NCBI GenBank assembly: GCA_020080175.1
Contig: JAGHQL010000012.1
Span: 163,370-227,369 of the forward strand
Direction: 5' to 3'
Length of the DNA stretch: 64,000 nucleotides
DNA from: Glutinoglossum americanum
Lineage: Eukaryota; Ascomycota; Geoglossomycetes; Geoglossales; Geoglossaceae
Every line of letters begins with the position of its first letter. Positions within the stretch are counted from its first letter, which is position 1. Below the pieces are notes generated by a model. It saw nothing but the letters and a program-made list of their open reading frames with translations. It did not search any database and had not been told where the DNA came from. A program made the translations under genes and the position numbers. Positions 58,403 to 64,000 of this stretch are shown here, in pieces.

Positions 58403-58756
58403 ATGGTCCTACCACCACCGCCACCCACACCTAGTAGCAAGACCAAAAACATCGACGATGCGATTGCCCATTTCGAAGAGGGAGCAAGGAGTTTTGCAGC
58501 GAGTAGGGGGAGAGGAATTTATTTGCTCCGTCAAGGTTTAACATTATTTGAAAATCACCTCCCGCTCTTGCTCTCCCACTTGTCGAAAGATAGCGATAAG
58601 CCGGTAGTTGCGAGGAGAATAAACAAGCACTCAGTAGCAAAAGGTACAAGTGGAAACCACGGACAGTTCAGATCGGCTGTGCGAATGAAAGCCATCTCGA
58701 GGCAAATACCTATACAAAACACTAAAACGAAATGCAGCCGGGCCAGCGCTCGGTAA
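58403..58756 (+). CDS. Small hypothetical protein
   Basis: An ATG-initiated frame of 117 codons begins MVLPPPPPTPSSKTKNIDD and continues with a helical segment (DAIAHFEEGARSFAASRGRG, LRQGLTLFENHLPLLLSHLS) before a basic tail. I recognise no family. It could be a small real gene or the first exon of a larger one; composition and the clean ATG are the only support. Confidence 0.3.
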   Translation: MVLPPPPPTPSSKTKNIDDAIAHFEEGARSFAASRGRGIYLLRQGLTLFENHLPLLLSHLSKDSDKPVVARRINKHSVAKGTSGNHGQFRSAVRMKAISRQIPIQNTKTKCSRASAR

Positions 58757-59367
58757 AAGGAGGTATGCGAGGTTGAATCTAAAGCGCATTTGAGACTAAC
58801 AATTCTTCCCTTCAGACTCTTAATATGAACGCCTCGTTATATGTATGTGCATCCCCGCACGCCGGCTAGCATGACCGATTCCCCATATTTCATGACTTGT
58901 CATTTGGAAGCCCGTCATCCCAGCGTCATTCTGGTGAGAGCCGACAAATATGTGCGGCATGCGAGAAGATGATTCCAGGCACGGTGAATTCGAGAGCAGT
59001 TGTCTAGCAAGGGGTAGAGATTATGGTTTAAGAAATTTTTACGATTTTGTATTGAAAGGAAGCATCAGAAGATGGTATCTCAAACATGTAAAGATTTTCG
59101 ACACCGGAGTACATAAGGCAGATACTTTTATCAACCATGCCGCCCTTAAAAATCGATCGGAGACCGCACCCTCAAGGGAATTTAAGGAAATTTAGGGAAA
59201 GCTCTTGGGAGCTTCGCTGTCTATTTCATCAACGTTGGCTATGCTTTTTGCGTCCCCAAAAAATAATATCATTTGGACGAGCGCCATCACGATGTGTCGA
59301 CAAATGTGCAGATAAATAGCCACCAGGAAAGTCTCCAGTCATGAATTGTAATTACCAAGTCCCGAAA
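58757..59367. other. Intergenic region
   Basis: No supported feature. It is the 3' side of the metacaspase gene. Confidence 0.4.
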
Positions 59368-61164
59368 TCACATCCTGAATATCGAATTGAGATCTTCAGA
59401 TACGTAGATTAGCAATCTAGATCATGATCCACTAATATAGGAGGGCATAGGCCAAGTTGGAACGTACCCATTTGGTGACTGCAGCTAATCTGAGGCCTTT
59501 GCTTGTAGTCATTCTTGGCTAAGCTGTCTCTAATATTCCTCAGTAATTCCAAGTAGGTCTGTTCCGGTTTCCTATTTAAGGCTTCCATGAACATGGAGCT
59601 CATCATTCCGGAGTTGCCATTTTCCCTACTAAAAATCGTACGACGTTAGCGGTGAGAACTTATCAGATGAAGCAGCACGCAAGAAGAAAACATACTATTG
59701 ATATGAGTTGAAATTAGAGATATAGGGGAGTGCTGCAGTGCAACTTACGCTTTCTGCCAATCCTTTGACCCAGAAAACATGATGACGTTCGCCGGAGACC
59801 CCTTTTCTGTGCGAGTCTTCTCAACCGCTTTCCTCCCTCTCTTTAAATTCGCTCTAATCCCAGAAAACGCGGCAAGCTTTTCCTTAGTATTAGACGCTTG
59901 TCGGAGATCCTTAAAGGCCTTTATACCAGCCTCCCTTACGACACTCGGGTCCTTGAGTTTGCCCTAAATTGTTGTGAGCATGACACTACCCGAAGGATAT
60001 CGAACAGAATCCTTACATCTGTCCCGTAAATGTAAGGGAGATCCAAAGCCGTTCCGGAATGACATGAGTCGAAAATCGCTGTTAGATAGACACCTTTTTG
60101 AAGTCTTCTGACGCTACGTAACAGTTAGCTCCTCACTGTTAATAACTTACACCACTGCGCTGGAAACGTACAGTATTTCGTTCATGTCGTCATCTACAAT
60201 GTAATTACCGGTAGCAGGTATATAGTCAATAGGAACTATGATCTCATCAAGACCTAAGCACATTAACTAAATGTTGAGGATTAAAGGGCATTTCTAGATT
60301 AACTGACCATCCACTTCATCGCCGTCTGTATCGGGGATTTGATCGCCGTGCCCTGATATGTATCAGTTGGTAAAGCTATATCCATGCGAGAGTAATGCAG
60401 CGTTAGTTTTCCAGCTTCTACTCACCGGAGTAGTGCAGAAACAGCAAATCATCAGGTTCTGCGTCCTGAACAAGTGCCTTCATTTCACGCATTATGTTCT
60501 CCTTCGTGGGTTGTGTGTCCTTGTATAGGTGGTATTTCGAGTCTTTTGGAGATAGTCCATCGATCAAAGTAACGATGTCTTCCTTTTCATATCCAGATTT
60601 GAGTAAGAACTGCTGTATATTTATGACGTCGTTATGGCAACCTATCAAAGGTTTGTAGCCATGTGTTTCCTGACGGTGTTCATAATTTATTCCGATAAGT
60701 AGGGCTTTCCTCCTCACCGACTTTTGCGAGGTCAGCCATGGCGTGGGTCTTAATGAGGTTTGTTGCTGTGCAGAAGAGCTATCATACTGTGGGGGGAAGG
60801 GCTGGAAGGGGTATTGTGAGGGGAGAAGTGGCTGGTGTTGCGGAGGTAAGGTTAGCCCATGCTGTAGGTAATGTGATGATTGAAATCCTGGGCTTTGCGG
60901 AGGTGGAAACGAGAGATGTTGCAAAAGTTGCGGATGATGTTGCGGATCTGGGGAGTTGAAATGATGCTGTTGGAAAATTTGTTGGGTCATTTGGCCTTGG
61001 TCTTGCGGAGGCCGGGGTGGGGGCTGTGGCATCCGTGGGCCGTCATGTTGTGGGTATGAGAGATCTGAGGAATGACTCTCTAGGATTGGTGGTGGTGAGA
61101 AGTTACCGTGATGCGAATATTGGTGGCCAAAAGGGTTGTGGTTATGCCCTCTAGTTTCAGTCAT
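59368..61164 (-). CDS. MCA1: Type I metacaspase
   Basis: Metacaspases are cysteine proteases, cleaving after Arg/Lys, linked to fungal stress, ageing and protein quality control. The ATG at 61164 opens a Pro/Gln/His-rich prodomain of about 150 residues ([15 protein letters not shown], many PQ and QH runs). The catalytic domain begins [13 protein letters not shown] and runs through [18 protein letters not shown]. The catalytic His lies in LHYSGHGDQ, split by an intron (exon 1 ends at 60426, exon 2 is 60352-60308, exon 3 starts at 60253). The catalytic Cys is in [15 protein letters not shown] (codon at 60062-60064). Further exons carry [13 protein letters not shown] and [20 protein letters not shown]; the last junction restores a short end DLNSIFRM with stop at 59368. 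At least six exons; boundaries of the middle ones are approximate. Confidence 0.92.
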
Positions 61165-62495
61165 TCGTTAGCTCGTGCACCAGATGTCTAGAATACCGTA
61201 TGTCTTACGTGAATGAAGCCGCAGGGCCGGAAGGCTGTATGAAGCTAGAGCCATCCAGGTATTGTCGATCACTGGAAGGGTGTCTAACGAATGTAAGAAA
61301 CCAGATTATCCAAGCATAAGGGGCTAAGCCTCACGTGACCGACATTGGAGGCCATTGGTGGTTAAGCAGCGTACGAAAAGAATCTTCACTATGGACGCCT
61401 CTAAAGCTTTACATAGATGTCAGTCGCAATTGTGCTGTAGGCATTAAAATACTATACTCACGGGTTAGATGTGGAGATGCCGTTGGGGTCATAATATCCT
61501 GGTTCCTGTGTATGGCCGCTCCGCTCTTGAGGGTTGTCGGCTGTATGCATAGTCACATTTTGACGCGGAGGATGATTAGACTGAGGATCCGATATCCTGG
61601 CCGCCCATACAATATTGGCAAATTAGCGAGGAAATGCATAGTCCTGAAGCCTGACGCTGATACCACTGCCCACACTGCGGCCCACACTGCGGTCCACACT
61701 GATGAAACCACTCCGACATTAGCTCCAAGAGAGTACCTAGCGTCCGGTCCGCCCGGAAGAGTGGGAAGGTCGTTTTAACGGTAGTCAAGGCGAAAGGTCC
61801 ACTGGCGTTGGGTGGATAAGCAACCAGCAAGTCTTTACACGAGCATTGCACGAGCACATACTCTATACCGTACATATGCTTTTCGCCTGCCACAATACCC
61901 CTGCAATGTCCATGCCCACCCGCCAGAGACTTTCCTCCAAGGACTAGCTGTATGTGCCAGCACACATTTAGCGCCGAGCGTCAAAAAGAAAATAAAAATA
62001 AATAATAATAAACCAATTCAAAGAACCAAATCTTTTCAAAATTGAGTCCTTGTAGTCTAATGCAAATTCCTTAACTATAATCTTATTTCTGCCTTACCAA
62101 TACAAGTTCATCTCTTACTCTCTTACTGGTCACTCCTATAGTTCACTAATCGTACACAGGGACCGAACTCGCTAGCACCCAATATGAAGCCGATCAGCAG
62201 AACGTCCCACGGAAGTCTAATTTGCGGAACTGTGGAGTTTCACCCCATATCCCCAGCTAATGGGCTCGGTGAAGACTCCTTCCAACGATCTTTTGAATCA
62301 CACCAAATGCTTCCTCCTGTCGTGCTAGCTCGCACCCCTTCGCCTTCAAACAAGCGGTAGTGGTATTTTTGACCTTGAAAAAGAAGTCGGTTGGTTCACC
62401 CTAATAGGGGCGGGATAGGAAACTTTTGCTATAGCGTAACTGGTAAACGCTAGATGCGACTTGGACACAATACTAGCGGTAGCATGACTAAACAG
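61165..62495. other. Intergenic region with a short tandem repeat
   Basis: It holds a 12-bp unit (CCCACACTGCGG) repeated about three times near 61664-61702. Open frames here are not family-like. No gene is called. Confidence 0.4.
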
Positions 62496-63694
62496 CTAGA
62501 CTCGCAAAGATGTAAAGTTCTTTGCAATCGACGCGCCCGGAGCGGTAGGGCCTGTACTCGATAGATTGAGTTTAGATTGAGCTAACGCCGCAATGATTGA
62601 GTCCGTTAGATTCTGCGTCAAAAGAGCTGAACTGTTGTTACTGTTATTGTTGATGCTGTTATTTTGCATGAAGACCATCAGAACAGCGGCATATCTATCC
62701 ACTCGAGGCGTAGAACGCATCAGCCAGAGTACTCTACTGCGAATTGGGAGTTATGACCTAGGGGATTCTAGAGGAGCTCTTACCCTGCAGTTGCAGCCAT
62801 GGTCTCAAACGGTTTCGCGATCGTGACACCACCTAAAATGGCTGCGAAGACATGCACAAAACCTGTAATAATACCCAGTCGTATTGTGTTGTTAGTCACG
62901 GAGTTCAACCACCAAAGCGGCGCGATGAGCATGGCTACAGCGAGGAGCACTGTTGTCCCATACACGAGCCTATCCAGTAGTTTGTCGCTGAAGTATACAG
63001 AACCCTCAGAGCCTACGTTTTTCAAATATGGGCTTGTAGGCTGCCTGAATGGCCAAAGTTCCGGGAATTTTCGCTGACGTTCCAGCCACCGTCGAAGCGG
63101 AGCCTTGGGCTTGGGGTTTACCGGCATGAGATCGTGAAGGTTCCTCTCTGCGACGAATGAGGATTCTTCCGGACATATTGCGCCTTCGTTATCCTCCATC
63201 CAGCCTTTCACATTTTGTAGCTCGATCTTCGAAGCAGGCGGGCGAGCTTTTAACTCTGAATAGGATTTAACAAATTCATCTTTGATAACTCAAGTCAGTA
63301 AACAAGTTCAAAGGGGAAAGGGCGTAAGGCTCATACTATATTCCTTGAGAGCTACCCAAAGCTCTTTAAGAAGTATTTGGCGCTCAATGTTCCGGTCATC
63401 CAGCACTGTGCTATTGTCATAATCTTTCTCCGATGGTTCGTCTGCAATGTCAAGCCTTCGCTCGAGCTCTGAAATCTCCGCTTGTTTAGCGAGAAGGACT
63501 CGGGTGTTCAGAGTTGCGAATCTCCGAATAATGAAGAAGTCGTCCTCCGAAGTCATCCATTCCGATGCACCTCGATATCCGACATATCTCCACCGCGCTC
63601 GATTTCTTTCTGAACTTGGGATTGGTGGTAATTGTAGTTGTGGAGGTGTTTGAATTGTTATTGGTTGCAAGGGAATTTGTACGTTGGACGACAT
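62496..63694 (-). CDS. DUF6594 membrane protein
   Basis: Three exons, 63694-63337, 63279-62784 and 62694-62496, give 350 aa. The N-terminal half has a coiled-coil-like region (LLAKQAEISELERRLDIADE) after RYVGYRGASEWMTSEDDFFI. The middle reads KIELQNVKGWMEDNEGAICP and NPKPKAPLRRWLERQRKFPE. The C-terminus has the DUF6594 signature: YFSDKLLDRLVYG, then hydrophobic helices TTVLLAVAMLIAPLWWLNSV and RLGIITGFVHVFAAILGGVT, then AKPFETMAATAGYAAVLMVF, where the last splice falls. Introns are 57 and 89 nt. A C-terminal Asn/Ser-rich tail of about 50 residues follows. DUF6594 proteins are abundant and uncharacterised in Pezizomycotina. Confidence 0.85.
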
Positions 63695-63949
63695 TCTTGG
63701 GCCCTGGTAGAGAATATCTTGCTAGCCCCAACTTTGGGGCTGCCCCTCATAGATATAAACAAATGTGGCGTGGCTTAGCTAGCACACGACGACCTATCAC
63801 GTGTACAGGGTTGTCGAGGCTCTTCCGGGGGCAATTTGTGGCTCAGCTCGCCATGGCATCCATGCAGATAACCCCAGCATACAGAGGATCATGAGAAAAG
63901 TTATGCGAGTCTCACCTAAATTTTAGTGGGCGAGATCCGCAGTCCTATT
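63695..63949. other. Intergenic region upstream of the DUF6594 gene
   Basis: Promoter side of the DUF6594 gene; no other feature seen before the LTR start. Confidence 0.4.
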
Positions 63950-64000
63950 TGTCACGGCACATAAAGACAGGGCTTGTAAGCTTAGATCAGTATAGGGTCT
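63950..64000. mobile_element. Start of a third LTR copy, cut by the window edge
   Basis: The last 51 bases begin TGTCACGGCA and follow the solo LTR at 42896 with small gaps (for example AGGGCTTGTAAGCTTAGATC against AGAGCTCGCGAGCTTGGACC, and GGGTCT against CGGTCT). Most differences are C/T and G/A. This indicates another element of the same family starting at the window edge. Confidence 0.6.

Noticed and set aside
1-64000. CRISPR arrays, bacterial operons or a secondary-metabolite cluster
   Set aside because: No regular spacer-repeat array is present, the genes are spliced and eukaryotic, and no polyketide, peptide or terpene synthase is visible.

Overview
The window is nuclear DNA of a filamentous ascomycete (Pezizomycotina). 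Genes are interrupted by short GT-AG introns of about 50-150 nt. The conserved proteins are fungal: KlpA-type kinesin, Hat1, Tim23, Trm732/THADA, P5C reductase, metacaspase, a DUF6594 protein and an ascomycete laccase ending in DSGI. One block of mobile DNA shows the CpA-to-TpA decay expected of repeat-induced point mutation (RIP). I cannot place the species more precisely.

Layout. 1-8.2 kb: a partial LOA1-like acyltransferase (-), a kinesin-14 (+) and a Ser/Thr kinase with a long disordered N-terminus (+). 9.1-10.5 kb: a decayed AAA-type NTPase. 12.6-31.1 kb: a housekeeping stretch with a disordered conserved protein (-), a 63-aa membrane microprotein (-), a nine-exon Trm732/THADA homologue (-), Tim23 (+), a TPR protein (+) and Hat1 (-). 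31.8-36.3 kb: a divergent pair of fungal-specific membrane genes; one (-) has a C-terminal membrane hairpin, the other (+) joins an intact trypsin-like H/D/S triad to a multi-pass membrane domain.

36.3-45.2 kb is accessory DNA: a diverged repeat pair, an orphan open frame, an F-box-type pseudogene, and a heavily RIP-mutated Tc1/mariner element with clear terminal inverted repeats and TA target site. A 342-bp solo LTR with a perfect 5-bp target duplication (GAAAG) sits inside the mariner and is itself hardly mutated. A second, AT-degraded LTR copy lies 0.9 kb away, and a third copy begins at the right edge of the window. 45.9-48.4 kb: a secreted laccase directly beside this block. 49.3-49.8 kb: an ankyrin-repeat remnant. 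50.1-57.2 kb: a ZIP transporter (SLC39A9/Atx2 type), an Nhp10-like HMG protein, a neurochondrin homologue and P5C reductase. 59.4-63.7 kb: a type I metacaspase and a DUF6594 membrane protein.

Most genes are unrelated housekeeping functions with no cluster logic. The non-routine parts are the protease/membrane gene with its divergent partner, the layered transposon block, and three decayed copies of expanded fungal families (NTPase, F-box, ankyrin). All gene models were built by eye from splice sites and reading-frame continuity; frames close exactly where exon lists are given.
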